A DNA stretch of 64,000 nt, from the NCBI GenBank assembly GCA_046726435.1, contig JBKPAM010000008.1, positions 1 through 64,000 on the forward strand, read 5' to 3'. The position numbers and the translations under genes were made by a program. This document shows positions 1 through 7,728 of the stretch, in pieces (the stretch's first letter is position 1; every line of letters starts with the position of its first letter). The notes below the pieces were generated by a model. The model ran no database searches. It was not told the origin of the DNA and worked only from the letters and a program-made list of their open reading frames with translations. This DNA comes from AC-32 sp046726435 (lineage in GTDB: Bacteria > Actinomycetota > Thermoleophilia > Gaiellales > Gaiellaceae).

Positions 1-2
1 AG

Positions 3-962
3 CTGGAGAACGCTCTTGCGGCGGCGAGCGAGGCCGCGACCGGCGTCTACACCCGTTTGAAGGAACGCTGGCTCGAGCGCCTGCTCGGCCCCGAGCGCGA
101 GCCCGTCCCGAGCTCCTCGCACGTGGCCTACCTTCGCCGACTCTCGCCACTTGAGGGCGTGTACACGAAGGAGCAGGCCGTCCCGGTCTGCATGGACACG
201 CTCGTGCGGCTCGGCTTCGACGTCGAGAACGAGCGGAACATCAAGCTCGACCTCGACGACCGGCCCCAGAAGTCGCCACGCGCCTGCGTGATCCCCGCCG
301 ACCCGCCGAAGATCGTGCACCTGATCACGCGCGCCCAGGGTGGGCTACACGACTACCAGGCCTTCCTGCACGAGGCCGGGCACGCGCTGCATTACGCGGG
401 CTGCGACCCCTCGCTTCCGTACACCTTCCGCAACATCTCCCGCGACCACGCACTGACCGAGATCTACTCGTACATCGTCGAGGCGATCTCGCGGCAGCCC
501 GGCTGGCATGCGCGCTACTTCGGCCTCTCGGACGACGAGGCGGATCAGAACGCGGAGGCGACCGTCTTCATGGAAGCGCTCCTCTTCCGGCGGTACACCG
601 CGAAGCTGCAGTTCGAGCTCGACTTCTGGGGCCGGTTCGGCGAGGACGGCGGGACGGCTGCCGGCTACGCCGAGCGGCTGACCGAGGCGACCGGCATGAA
701 GTACCGAAGCGAGGGCTTCCTCGCGGACATGGACGCCGGGTTCTACTCGGCCGACTACCTGCGCGCCTGGATCCGGGCGGCCCAGTTGCGCGCGTTCCTC
801 GAGCGCGAAGTCGGCGACGAGTGGTGGGCGAGCGGCCAGACGGGCGACCGCTTGCGCGAGCTGTTCCGCGAAGGCACGAAGCCGTCGAGCGAGGAAATCG
901 CAGGGCGCATCGGCTTCGACCCGCTCGACACGGGCCCGCTACTCGCAGAGCTCGGCGTCTAG
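3..962 (+). CDS. M3-family oligoendopeptidase-like metallopeptidase, 5' end outside window
   Basis: The frame is open from the first full codon, so the gene begins upstream; the TTG at 57 is probably internal. The visible 319 residues contain the gluzincin motif HEAGHALHY (codons from 369), and about 30 residues later the helix TEIYSYIVEA, which can supply the third (Glu) zinc ligand. That arrangement is typical of M3 (thimet/PepF-like) peptidases, cytosolic enzymes that degrade short peptides. Family members are usually 550-700 aa, so about half lies outside the window. The stop is TAG at 960-962. No functional partner is visible downstream. The M3 call rests on motif and helical C-terminus; a non-peptidase relative cannot be excluded. 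Confidence 0.7.
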   Translation: MENALAAASEAATGVYTRLKERWLERLLGPEREPVPSSSHVAYLRRLSPLEGVYTKEQAVPVCMDTLVRLGFDVENERNIKLDLDDRPQKSPRACVIPADPPKIVHLITRAQGGLHDYQAFLHEAGHALHYAGCDPSLPYTFRNISRDHALTEIYSYIVEAISRQPGWHARYFGLSDDEADQNAEATVFMEALLFRRYTAKLQFELDFWGRFGEDGGTAAGYAERLTEATGMKYRSEGFLADMDAGFYSADYLRAWIRAAQLRAFLEREVGDEWWASGQTGDRLRELFREGTKPSSEEIAGRIGFDPLDTGPLLAELGV

Positions 963-1073
963 GCGCTTGGCGCCGTTGCTGGACCGGGTCGTGAACGGAA
1001 TCGGGGCGATGCTCGAGCTGACCTAAGTCCAGCGCGCTGAGCCGTCGAGCTTTCGTTTTCCGCGGGTGAAAGG

Positions 1074-1109
1074 GAGGACGGCGACTCTCTGCCGATTGTC
1101 GCCCTCCTC
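1074..1109 (-). terminator. Hairpin terminator of the secreted-protein gene
   Basis: A 12-bp stem with one mismatch (GAGGACGGCGAC at 1074-1085 against GTCGCCCTCCTC at 1098-1109) lies just past the stop of the minus-strand gene 1123-1731. A hairpin sits at the same place after the broken paralogue at 9277. No strong T tract follows, so termination strength is uncertain. Confidence 0.5.
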
Positions 1110-1122
1110 CTGCGCTCTTAGG

Positions 1123-1731
1123 TCATTTCAATCGACTTTGAGCTGCGGTCAGGTCGACCGGTGCGCCATTGAGCGTTCCGTGGAAGGTGAACCGGAAGAC
1201 GTAGCTGCCGGTCGGCTCGTCGCTCGCATGGAACCAGCCGTCGTAGAAGCCGATCGTGTTCTCGCCCGGGAGGATCGCAGGGTTGAGAACGGTGTTACAG
1301 GGAGGCGGCGCCGGTGGGGTTCCGCAGGTAACCGTCGCCGGCCAGCGACCGGAGGGGCCGGGCCTGTTCACGTTGGGCGGCGGAGTGAGCGTCTCCTCAC
1401 TGAAGACCGTCCCGTTGACGAGGATCGTCTCCTCGACGCTTTCGAGGACGAACGCGTTGGGCGCTGTCGTGCGCCGTCCGCCGTTGATGTCGTTGCCGAC
1501 GGGATTCGAGTTGATGACGTGGACGTACTCCCAGGTGAGGTTCGCAGCTGTGCAGCCGTCTGCCGAACACGGCGGCAGCGGACCGCGGTTCGTCAGGACG
1601 ACGTAGGCGCTAAGCCCGTCTCCCGGCGAGGCTGCCTTTGCCGATGACGTCGTCAGACCGCCCCTGACAACGACAGCAGTGACCGCGGCGGCGGCGAAAA
1701 GCGCCGCGCCGGCGAGAAGTAGTCGTTTCAT
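1123..1731 (-). CDS. Secreted protein of unknown function (intact paralogue)
   Basis: 202 aa with an N-terminal signal peptide (MKRLLLAG, then an Ala/Val-rich core, cleavage plausible near SSAKA). The mature part is beta-rich, with two close Cys pairs (PPCSADGC and TCGTPPAPPPC) and repeated Gly/Asn turns; no catalytic motif is recognised. AGGAGG lies just before the ATG. A second copy at 9277-9899 shares most residues but carries a frameshift and a stop, so this copy is the functional one. Relative to the second copy, this gene has lost one base near the end, so its last residues are read in another frame (ending AAQSRLK). Gene, upstream spacer and an adjoining repeat are duplicated as one unit. 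Function unknown; extracellular location is inferred from the signal peptide. Confidence 0.75.
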   Translation of the reverse strand: MKRLLLAGAALFAAAAVTAVVVRGGLTTSSAKAASPGDGLSAYVVLTNRGPLPPCSADGCTAANLTWEYVHVINSNPVGNDINGGRRTTAPNAFVLESVEETILVNGTVFSEETLTPPPNVNRPGPSGRWPATVTCGTPPAPPPCNTVLNPAILPGENTIGFYDGWFHASDEPTGSYVFRFTFHGTLNGAPVDLTAAQSRLK

Positions 1732-1739
1732 CCCTGTTC

Positions 1740-2062
1740 CTCCTGCCTGCCCTCATGACCCCGTGGGTCATTGCCTGTCTGCAGGCAAGGCTCGCGAAGG
1801 CCTCTAACGCGCTACTAACGCGCTTCTACCTCGATGCACACGCGGAGGAGGTGCCTGCGAGTCGCGCCTCTTTCCCTCCTGATGGCGGCCTCCTTCCCTC
1901 AGTGCTGTTCGCCACCGATGACGCGCCTCCCGAGGGCCAACTTCAACGGGTGCAGCTTGCCGTCTCAGCCGTGTGCGCGCTTGTAGGCGAGCTCGAGCTT
2001 CTGCGCCTGCCTGAGCATCAGCGTCCCGTTGAACACCTTCTTGTGCCAGGCGTTCTCGCGCT
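1740..2062. repeat. Approximately 250-bp dispersed repeat with spacer, copy 1
   Basis: First of three related copies (others 3478-3675 and 9908-10222). Shared landmarks include ATGGCGGCCTCC at 1882, a block around GAGGGCCAACTTCAAC, and GCGCCTGCCTGA near 2010. In copies 1 and 3 the repeat adjoins the upstream side of the secreted-protein paralogues, so gene and repeat moved together. No convincing gene is seen in it; minus-strand frames are short and interrupted. Confidence 0.6.
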
Positions 2063-2138
2063 TGCGTTAGTGGCGCGTTAGCGACCCCTGCGACGGTCGA
2101 GCCATGAAAGAAGCGGCTCCAGATAGGAGGTGACACTC

Positions 2139-2750
2139 ATGTTGGCTTCGTTCATGAAGCATGTGCGACGCAACCTCGTCGCCTACGTCGCGTTGCTCTT
2201 CGCGCTCAGCGGCACCTCGTATGCCGCAGCGACGAAGCTGCTGCCGGCGAACAGTGTCGGCACGAAGCAGGTGATCAACCACTCGCTGCTGAAGAAGGAC
2301 TTCAAGTCCGGACAGCTTCCGCGAGGTAGGCGAGGACCTCTCGGCCCAGCCGGGCCAGCCGGTCCGACGGGCCCAGCCGGGCCAGTCGGGGCGGCAGGGG
2401 CAAGAGGAGCGCAAGGAATCCAAGGCCCGCCTGGACCGGTCAACCTGACGTACGTCGCCAGCGCCGACATTGCATTGCCGGCGGGTGCGCAGGGGGTTGC
2501 GGTCGCCCAGTGCCCGGCGGGGACGGTCGTTACCGGCGGCGGCGCCTTTACCGATTCAACAGATACCGCCGTCAACGTCAACAGTTCCTACATCTCCACA
2601 TCCGACGGCACCGCGCCCGACCAGTGGGTTGTCGCAATGAACAACACAAGTGGAAGCGCTACGACCTTCTCAGCCGAGGCGGTCTGCACGCATCCGACCA
2701 GCATCAGCGGCGCAGGGCCCGCCGCGGCTCTTCATCGCGCCCACAAGTAG
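2139..2750 (+). CDS. Secreted collagen-like repeat protein
   Basis: 203 aa. The start is the ATG at 2139, placed 8 nt after AGGAGG (2125-2130); the GTG at 2130 lies inside the Shine-Dalgarno. Residues 1-30 are a basic stretch (MKHVRRN) and a hydrophobic leader ending TSYAA, a signal peptide or signal anchor. Residues about 62-100 are Gly-X-Y triplets (GPAGPAGPTGPAGPVG and similar), a bacterial collagen-like segment. The C-terminal 100 residues form a beta-rich module with two Cys (AQCPAG and AVCTHP) that could form a disulfide. Such proteins are common and multi-copy in Thermoleophilia and are presumed to be exported; no function is established. A strong hairpin follows at 2761. Confidence 0.8.
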   Translation: MLASFMKHVRRNLVAYVALLFALSGTSYAAATKLLPANSVGTKQVINHSLLKKDFKSGQLPRGRRGPLGPAGPAGPTGPAGPVGAAGARGAQGIQGPPGPVNLTYVASADIALPAGAQGVAVAQCPAGTVVTGGGAFTDSTDTAVNVNSSYISTSDGTAPDQWVVAMNNTSGSATTFSAEAVCTHPTSISGAGPAAALHRAHK

Positions 2751-2760
2751 TCGGAACATC

Positions 2761-2795
2761 GCGGCGGCGAGGGGGTGTGAACCCTTCGCCGCCGC
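2761..2795 (+). terminator. Terminator hairpin after the collagen-like gene
   Basis: Perfect 10-bp stem GCGGCGGCGA (2761-2770) with TCGCCGCCGC (2786-2795), 10 bp after the stop codon of the collagen-like gene. A T tract is missing. Confidence 0.5.
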
Positions 2796-2814
2796 TGCGC
2801 TTCCCCGCTCCTGC

Positions 2815-2874
2815 TCTAGACTCGCTAACGCCGTCCCGGCCCCGGAGAGGAGGAGCCGTCGACCTCGCAGGGCC
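2815..2874 (+). promoter_or_regulatory. Promoter/leader repeat B, copy 1
   Basis: TAGACT (2817-2822) is followed by a conserved leader ending GAGGAGGAG and CGTCGACCTCGCAGGGCC. The same block occurs at 4984-5040 and 11168-11224. At 4992-5040 the leader runs into GTG TCG ACC TCG, an apparent start encoding M-S-T-S; here and at 11168 the start codon is destroyed. I read it as the promoter, Shine-Dalgarno and first codons of a decayed small-gene family. Confidence 0.5.
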
Positions 2875-2884
2875 ATCCGTAACG

Positions 2885-3166
2885 ATGATTCTCGGCGAGC
2901 GAAAGCTGCCGCTGACGCGGGCTGAGGCAAGCGAGCTGCGCGACCTGCTCGTCGAGCGCAATCTTGCCCTGCTGGCACTCCAGTCTGAGCTAGCGCGAGT
3001 GCTGCAGGCCGACTCGGAGCGGCCGGATGTTCTTGCGGATGAGGGGATGCGGCAGGAGCTACTGCTTTGCCTCGATGCTGCCGACGCCGAGCTCCAGTTG
3101 GCGGAAGGGCTGCGGAGGCTCCGCCAGGCCGCCCGGGTGCCGATCTCACCAAAGCCTGAGTTTTAG
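2885..3166 (+). CDS. Small helical protein of unknown function
   Basis: 93 aa from ATG 2885. The sequence is almost entirely amphipathic helix with heptad-like Leu spacing (LRDLLVERNLALLALQSEL, then ELLLCLDAADAELQLAEGL), suggesting a short coiled coil. It lies directly behind promoter repeat B copy 1, but GAGGAGGAG is about 35 nt upstream, too far to serve as its ribosome-binding site; start choice is therefore uncertain. No family recognised. Composition is coding-like in this frame and the opposite frames are poorer. Confidence 0.4.
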   Translation: MILGERKLPLTRAEASELRDLLVERNLALLALQSELARVLQADSERPDVLADEGMRQELLLCLDAADAELQLAEGLRRLRQAARVPISPKPEF

Positions 3167-3289
3167 AGAGCGCTCTCGGCTTGACTCTTCACGCAGGTTC
3201 GCGTGGTGCTTGACGCGGGCAGAACAAAGGTGCGGCAGGGGACTGCGGCACGGCATTACGCGCCCTCATGCGGCGGGGCGCGGACGCCT

Positions 3290-3481
3290 CGGTTACCCTG
3301 CCGCGTCCGGAGGTACCGCCGCTCAACCTCAGCGATGCGCTTGAGCTGACGATCCGTGATCGCGCGCACGGACCCGCGCCGGCATCCGCGCTTCGCCGCT
3401 CGCTGGCTGCTCCGCTACCTCGAGGAGGCCGACGGCGTGACGATGGACGAGGGGGCGATGGCAGCCTCGCTTCTAGCTTCG
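3290..3481 (+). pseudogene. Fragment of a small-protein family, frameshifted
   Basis: Two overlapping frames join into one recognisable piece: LNLSDALELTI (frame beginning near 3320), then after a one-base shift at about 3355, a segment with HPRFAARWLLRYLEE and TMDEGAMAASLLA. The fragment at 11183-11373 carries the N-terminal part of what looks like the same family and overlaps in (P)LNL..AL. The N-terminus is missing here and the 3' end runs into the 250-bp repeat, so the gene is broken at both ends. The family assignment comes from comparing the two fragments with each other. Confidence 0.4.
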
Positions 3482-3675
3482 ATGCGCACGCGGAGGGGTG
3501 TCGGGCGAGCCACGCTCTCACCAGTTGATGGCGGCCTCCCTTACCTCAGTGCTGTACGCACCCCATGATGCGCCTGGCGAGGGTCGACTTCAACCGTGCG
3601 GAAGCCTGTGGCCGCGCGCGCTTAGAGGCCAACTCGAGTTTCCCACGCCTGCCTGGCGCCAGCGTCCCGTTGCTC
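3478..3675. repeat. Approximately 250-bp dispersed repeat, copy 2 (diverged)
   Basis: Aligns with 1840-2040 and 10005-10200: CGATGCGCACGCGG at 3480, ATGGCGGCCTCC at 3528, GGTCGACTTCAAC near 3582, CACGCCTGCCTGG near 3640. It follows directly from the gene fragment at 3290-3481, suggesting that the repeat was originally the 3' flank of that small-gene family. The rest of 3166-3772 holds nothing else that I can support. Confidence 0.5.
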
Positions 3676-3771
3676 GCATCGCTCGCAGCGACCAGCACGT
3701 TAGAGGGGACGGCGCACCCTGGATGGGAGAGAGGATTTGACGCAAACCCGCACGGTCAGCCGTACTCTTCG

Positions 3772-4956
3772 ATGACAGAAGGACCCGCCGTGTACCGCCG
3801 AGATCGACTCCGTCGAGCGCTGATCTTGGGCCTTGCCCTGACTGCGGTCGCCCTCGCCACAGGAGCGCTCGCCCCGGAGTCCGTGGGAGTTACAGCGGGA
3901 GGGAATCCCGCGCGGAGAAGCGACTCGCCCCCGGCTCGCCCGCTACTGACCTACGTCGCCTCGAATGGCGGTATCTGCCTTGTCCGCGTCGACGGCTCCG
4001 ACCCGGTGCGCCTGACACCACGCTGGAAGCACATTGGTAGTCCTGCCTGGTCGCCGCGCGGCCGCTACGTCGCCTTCGGACGGCAAACCGGTGAGGAGCA
4101 GAGCAAGATCTTCGTGGCAGACGCGCGCGGGAGGGTCCGCTGGTACTTCGGTCTCGGTCGGAACGACGGTGGTCCGCTCTGGGCTCCCGACGGACGCCAT
4201 ATCGCCTACTTCGCCGGCTGGGCTCACATCTTCGCCCTCGCGGTCGCGCGCATGAACGGCTTGGACGATAAAGGCGTGGCCACGAGCCCCGCCTTTCCGA
4301 CCTACGGTCCCGGTGATCCGGCCTGGACTGCCGACGGGCAGCGACTTGCCTTCGACGACGGCAACTTCTTTGACACGCTCCCGGGCATCTTCACCGTCGC
4401 CCTTGACGGTAGCGATCGCCAGCTGCTGGTCGCCGATGCCCTGAGCCCAGCCTTCTCGCCGGACGGGAAGGAGCTCGCCTACGTCTCCTTCCACTACTCA
4501 CAGCAGCACGGCGTCAACGAGCAGGGCGGCATCTTCGTCGCAGATGCGGACGGGACGAATCCGCGTCTGCTTGCGGCCCAGACGGGTGAATGGCCCAAAG
4601 AGTTGGACTGGTCGACGCCAGCGTGGTCGGCGGACGGGACGCGCCTGGCCTTTCTCCGATACACCCTTCTGTACGGGCGGGCAGTTCAAACCGACCTCGT
4701 CGTCGTCAAAGCAGATGGGAGCGGCGAGCGCGTCCTCGCTTCCGGGACGCCCTCAGCCGGGCTGACGCCTCCAGTTTGGTCGCCGGGCGGAAAGTACCTC
4801 GCCTTCGAGCGGTATTCGACCGGTGCGATCGTTGCGGCGCGCCCCGACGGCGGCCGCCAGCGGGTGGTTGTCCAACGCTCCGGCGGCGGTTCCCCCGCCT
4901 GGCGCCCTGCGGTAGCCCTGCCGGGGGCAAAGCGTCCTCCGTGCCCGAGACGATAG
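3772..4956 (+). CDS. Secreted TolB-like beta-propeller (PD40 repeats) protein
   Basis: 394 aa from ATG 3772; the frame is open further upstream but that part is non-coding in character. Residues about 5-35 are a signal peptide or signal anchor (RRDRLRRALILGLALTAVALA). The rest is a series of PD40/WD40-like blades with the repeating motif SPAWSPRGRYVAFGR, PLWAPDGRHIAYF, DPAWTADGQRLAF, SPAFSPDGKELAYV, TPAWSADGTRLAF, PPVWSPGGKYLAF. This is the TolB C-terminal propeller fold, usually a protein- or ligand-binding scaffold outside the membrane. No TolB N-terminal domain, no Pal or Tol genes nearby, so a Tol-complex role is unlikely. Function unknown. A GTG at 3790 is an alternative start. Confidence 0.75.
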   Translation: MTEGPAVYRRDRLRRALILGLALTAVALATGALAPESVGVTAGGNPARRSDSPPARPLLTYVASNGGICLVRVDGSDPVRLTPRWKHIGSPAWSPRGRYVAFGRQTGEEQSKIFVADARGRVRWYFGLGRNDGGPLWAPDGRHIAYFAGWAHIFALAVARMNGLDDKGVATSPAFPTYGPGDPAWTADGQRLAFDDGNFFDTLPGIFTVALDGSDRQLLVADALSPAFSPDGKELAYVSFHYSQQHGVNEQGGIFVADADGTNPRLLAAQTGEWPKELDWSTPAWSADGTRLAFLRYTLLYGRAVQTDLVVVKADGSGERVLASGTPSAGLTPPVWSPGGKYLAFERYSTGAIVAARPDGGRQRVVVQRSGGGSPAWRPAVALPGAKRPPCPRR

Positions 4957-4983
4957 CGCTGACGGGCGCCCGAGGGATCTCGC

Positions 4984-5040
4984 TCTAGACTCGGAAAGCC
5001 GACCGGCCCCGGGGAGGAGGAGTGTCGACCTCGCACGGCT
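4984..5040 (+). promoter_or_regulatory. Promoter/leader repeat B, copy 2
   Basis: TAGACT (4986-4991), then GGGGAGGAGGA and GTGTCGACCTCGCACGGC. See copy 1 at 2815. It sits directly upstream of the SixA pseudogene at 5081 but in this copy its own small frame (M-S-T-S-H-G-Y) stops at 5128. Confidence 0.5.
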
Positions 5041-5080
5041 ACCCTACTCGCGTTGAGCCTAGGCTGAGAGGCGCAACCGG

Positions 5081-5500
5081 TACACGCCCTCTATCTCCTC
5101 CGGCACGCGAAGTCCAGCTGGGCTGACCCAGGGCTCGCGGATCGTGAGCGGCCGCTGGCGCCTCGCGGGCGCCGGGACGCGAAGCGGATCGCCAAGCACC
5201 TGCGCGCGCTCGACTCTGGGCCCGAGCTCGTCCTTTGCTCCCCGGCGGCGCGCACGCGCGAGACGCTCGAACTGGTGCGCGCTCGAACTGGTGCGGCCCG
5301 CGCTCGGCGCGGCGAAGGTCAAGCTTGAGGAGGAGCTGTACGCCGCTTCCTCCAAGGAATTACTCGCGCGCATTCTTCTCGTTCCCGACTCGGTCGCCTC
5401 GGTGATGCTGATCGGCCACAATCCGGGCCTCCACGAGCTTGCTCTGGCCCCGGGGCAGGCGGCGCTCGTGGCGTACGTGGTTCCAAAGCAGCTTGGCTGA
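5081..5500 (+). pseudogene. SixA-type histidine phosphatase pseudogene (16-bp tandem duplication)
   Basis: From 5081 the frame reads VHALYLLRHAKSSWADPG, the RHG phosphatase signature of SixA/phosphohistidine phosphatases, then LCSPAARTRETLELV. At 5269-5300 the segment CTCGAACTGGTGCGCG is tandemly repeated (period 16), which shifts the frame to an early stop at 5334. In the shifted frame the protein resumes exactly: LVRPALGAAKVKLEEELY, the second active-site motif LIGHNPGLHELAL, and the C-terminal LVAYVVPKQLG. Removing one 16-bp unit restores a continuous protein. It is also shorter than the usual 160-175 aa because about 35 residues are missing after HELAL, and no start codon is present (GTA at 5081). 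Dead gene. Confidence 0.85.
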
Positions 5501-5529
5501 CGCCGTCAGCTTCACCATCCGCGCTGTTG

Positions 5530-5949
5530 TCAGACATGACGGCATCGTGGCGGAGCCCCGGGGACGGCTATGCGCTCGTTAGAGGATCGCCGCTTGCGGC
5601 GTCGCTTCACGCCGTTCGCATCCTCGCAGAGAGCAAGCCGCTCGCTCAGCCGCGCGATCTCGGCGTCCTGTCGCCAGATGACCTCCTCGAGCATCGCGAT
5701 CTTCTGCCGCGTGTTCTCGGCCGCGATACTGGCGCCGTCGCCGTAGTTGCAGCGCCCGCAGGCGGCGGCCAGTTTCGAGGGCTCCCAGAACAAGTGCGGC
5801 GCCTGCGAGCTCGGGACGATGTGATGTGCGGTCGTCGCGTGGCCGCGACAGCGCGGCCCTTCGATCCGGCAGGCGTAGCCGTCGCGCTCGAGCACGGCTC
5901 GCCGGAGCCGCTGCCAGGCTGCAGTCGAATATCGAGGGTCGCGGCTCAT
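5530..5949 (-). CDS. HNH endonuclease-domain protein
   Basis: 139 aa from ATG 5949 (MSRDPRYSTAAWQRL); a GTG at 6018 would add 23 low-complexity residues. Residues about 15-65 form an HNH nuclease: WQRLRRAVLERDGYACRI, then TTAHHIVPSS (catalytic His pair) and AACGRCN, with Cys residues (ACRI, PRCR, CGRC) able to hold a structural zinc. Residues about 75-105 are a short coiled coil (NTRQKIAMLEEVIWRQDAEI). Free-standing HNH proteins of this size occur in prophages and mobile elements as well as in restriction-like systems; no methyltransferase or phage gene is adjacent, so the target is unknown. Confidence 0.7.
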   Translation of the reverse strand: MSRDPRYSTAAWQRLRRAVLERDGYACRIEGPRCRGHATTAHHIVPSSQAPHLFWEPSKLAAACGRCNYGDGASIAAENTRQKIAMLEEVIWRQDAEIARLSERLALCEDANGVKRRRKRRSSNERIAVPGAPPRCRHV

Positions 5950-6123
5950 CCCGGCGGCTCGTCTCGAGCGAGTGCCTCGAGCGTCTGCTCCGGCGTTGCC
6001 ACGGTCGCGGTTTCCCACCGTGCAACCAGCGTCTAGTGAGGCAACGGCGGCCGTGACAGAGGGTAGCTCACTTCCGCGAGCCGGAAGGCTTCGGTCGAGG
6101 TCGTCGGCGGTCGACGGCTCGGA

Positions 6124-6591
6124 CTAGCGCTGGACTGGCGGCAGGACTGCGTCCGGCGCAGGCTCCACCGCAGGCGCCTTCTCTGAGCGCGCCTTAATCA
6201 TCGTGAACAGGGAGCCGAAGGCAATCATGGCTCCACCGATGGTCATCGCGTAGAGGCCCCAGCCCACCGAGGCGTGAACGTACTCGCTGCGTGCCTCATC
6301 GATGCCGTTCGTGATCTTGACGAGGTAGTAGATGCCATCTCCAACGATCACCAGCCCGAGGATCGCGGTCACTACGAGCGCCAACTCGGTTCGCTTCCGC
6401 AGCGCATACAAGGCGAGCAACACGCCTGCGGCCGCAGCGGCCAGGGCGAGGTACTTCCCGTCCTCGACGTCGAGGCCGTTGACGCTGATCGAGATGAGGC
6501 TGATCACCTTCGCCCACGGGCCGATCAGCCCGAGGAACGTGAGGCCGACGCCAGCGGCGGCAACCCAAAAGTGCGGCACGAGTTTCTTCAC
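6124..6591 (-). CDS. Four-helix membrane protein of unknown function
   Basis: 155 aa from GTG 6591, which lies 8 nt after AGGAGG; an ATG at 6627 with a weaker GGGGAG is the alternative and adds 12 residues. Four hydrophobic segments at about residues 6-28, 42-60, 66-85 and 108-130 (for example ALAAAAAGVLLALYAL and ALVVTAILGLVIVGDGIYYL), followed by a charged, proline-rich cytoplasmic tail. No enzyme motif. It stands alone between the HNH gene and a promoter pointing the other way. Confidence 0.6.
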   Translation of the reverse strand: MKKLVPHFWVAAAGVGLTFLGLIGPWAKVISLISISVNGLDVEDGKYLALAAAAAGVLLALYALRKRTELALVVTAILGLVIVGDGIYYLVKITNGIDEARSEYVHASVGWGLYAMTIGGAMIAFGSLFTMIKARSEKAPAVEPAPDAVLPPVQR

Positions 6592-6707
6592 TATCTGATC
6601 CTCCTGTCTGTTGCGCATTCGCCTCATTGCTCTCCCCTGATCGGCCTCAGAGCCCGATCGCTACCTGACCAAGGCGCGTCATGCTGTGCGCCCGCGCCCG
6701 CTGGGTA

Positions 6708-6713
6708 TAGGCT
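6708..6713 (+). promoter_or_regulatory. -10 box (TAGGCT) of the small gene at 6755
   Basis: TAGGCT preceded by TA, 41 bp before the ATG; unlike most promoters in this window it leaves a leader with a good AGGAGG (6743-6748). Confidence 0.5.
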
Positions 6714-6754
6714 CGCCCTAGGCCGTCCGGCCCCAGACGGAAAGGAGGGATCGG

Positions 6755-6895
6755 ATGGGAGGGTTCCTGTTTAGGCTCGAGACGGTTGACGGCTCGCCCG
6801 TGCAGCCGTCGTCGCTCGAGAGCGCGGTGCCGAACTGGGCGCCGGGTGACGTCCTGGTCAGCGCGCGCTCCGCAGACGAAACGGCTGTCGCCTGA
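6755..6895 (+). CDS. Small protein, apparently a truncated member of a 65-aa family
   Basis: 46 aa from ATG 6755 with AGGAGG 6 nt upstream and a promoter at 6708. It begins MGGFLFRLETVDGSP and continues AVPNWAPGDVLV, then ends abruptly at TGA 6893. A segment encoding LRDDDAERPPVLVVEDVA, which has the look of the missing C-terminal half, lies 640 bp downstream (7457-7582). I recall small actinobacterial proteins of about 65 aa with both halves in one chain (FRLE..DG.P..P, VPNW.PGD, RDDDA..PPVLVVEDVA), but cannot verify this here. Either a shortened gene or the front half of a disrupted one. Function unknown. Confidence 0.5.
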   Translation: MGGFLFRLETVDGSPVQPSSLESAVPNWAPGDVLVSARSADETAVA

Positions 6896-7006
6896 AGGGG
6901 CAACGGCACACGTTGCGCGTCGGGCGGGCAAGCGAGGACGGCATCGCAAGGGACGCTCGCGTGAGACGGGCCTCTGGAATCGGCTGATTGACCCGCGCAA
7001 GGGCGA

Positions 7007-7046
7007 AGAACTAGAAGAAAAGGAGAAGAACTAGAAGAAAAGGAGA
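7007..7046 (+). repeat. 20-bp purine-rich tandem repeat (2 copies)
   Basis: AGAACTAGAAGAAAAGGAGA repeated exactly twice, AT-rich compared with its surroundings, and ending in a Shine-Dalgarno-like AGGAG 10 nt before a nine-codon GTG frame (7059-7088). No clear gene uses it. Confidence 0.7.
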
Positions 7047-7129
7047 GAAGGTGATACCGTGAAAAACGACGGAGGAACACGCCGCTAGTCCAGTTGTCGG
7101 GGGGCAACCCCGGGGGATTAGGGTACGCA

Positions 7130-7417
7130 ATGTTCCACGATCAGAACTACGGGCAGCAGCTTCCCCGCGAGCGGATCGAGTACCTGCAAGCCGAGTACCG
7201 GCGGGCGGACGCACGACAGGCAGCCCGTTCGCGTCACGCCGCGCCAGTCGCCAACTCTCGACCAGGCAGCGCCTCGGGTATCTCCCCAACAAGTGCCTCG
7301 GGCCCGCTGATCGTCAGCGGCCGTCCTGATCGCATCAGTCCGAGCAGCTTGCCGCGCTTAACGCGCGCGCTTCTGAGCCTGCGCGCGCCCGCGTCTGGGC
7401 TCAGCGCACAGCGGTGA
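7130..7417 (+). CDS. Hypothetical protein, 95 aa
   Basis: Starts at ATG 7130, 5 nt after a TAGGGT -10-like hexamer (7119-7124), the leaderless layout seen elsewhere in the window. The first 45 residues look coding (MFHDQNYGQQLPRERIEYL, then charged helix QAEYRRADARQAAR). The C-terminal half is Ser/Pro/Ala-rich low complexity and may be out-of-frame or decayed. No family recognised. Low confidence. Confidence 0.3.
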   Translation: MFHDQNYGQQLPRERIEYLQAEYRRADARQAARSRHAAPVANSRPGSASGISPTSASGPLIVSGRPDRISPSSLPRLTRALLSLRAPASGLSAQR

Positions 7418-7456
7418 TCGTGCTCGGTCGCCAGGCAGGTTGCCGCGTGGCCGCTC

Positions 7457-7582
7457 GGGGTCGCCGGGCAAGTCATCGAGCGGGTGATCACGCTCAGCCG
7501 CAGCCGGCAGCTGCGCTTCGTCCAGTTGCGGGACGACGACGCCGAGCGGCCGCCGGTGCTGGTCGTCGAGGACGTGGCCTGA
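7457..7582 (+). pseudogene. C-terminal fragment of the small family seen at 6755
   Basis: The frame (open from 7418 but with no start codon) reads VIERVITLSRSRQLRFVQ, then LRDDDAERPPVLVVEDVA and a stop at 7580. It lacks the FRLE and VPNW halves that open the gene at 6755. Together the two pieces make one protein of the expected size, so this is probably the severed or duplicated 3' end. Confidence 0.45.
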
Positions 7583-7714
7583 TCGGCCACTAGCGCCGCT
7601 CACCGTCGTCTCGTAGGTTCGCGTGGGGCCGGGTCGCGCAGCACGAGCACCCGCGCGCGCAGGGCGTTCAGCTCGCCGACACGCCCGCTGGTCGATTCCA
7701 CCGCGTCCCAGCGG

Positions 7715-7720
7715 TACGCT
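7715..7720 (+). promoter_or_regulatory. -10 box (TACGCT) of the MarR gene
   Basis: Ends 8 nt before ATG 7729; predicts a leaderless or near-leaderless mRNA. Confidence 0.45.
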
Positions 7721-7728
7721 CGCATTGG

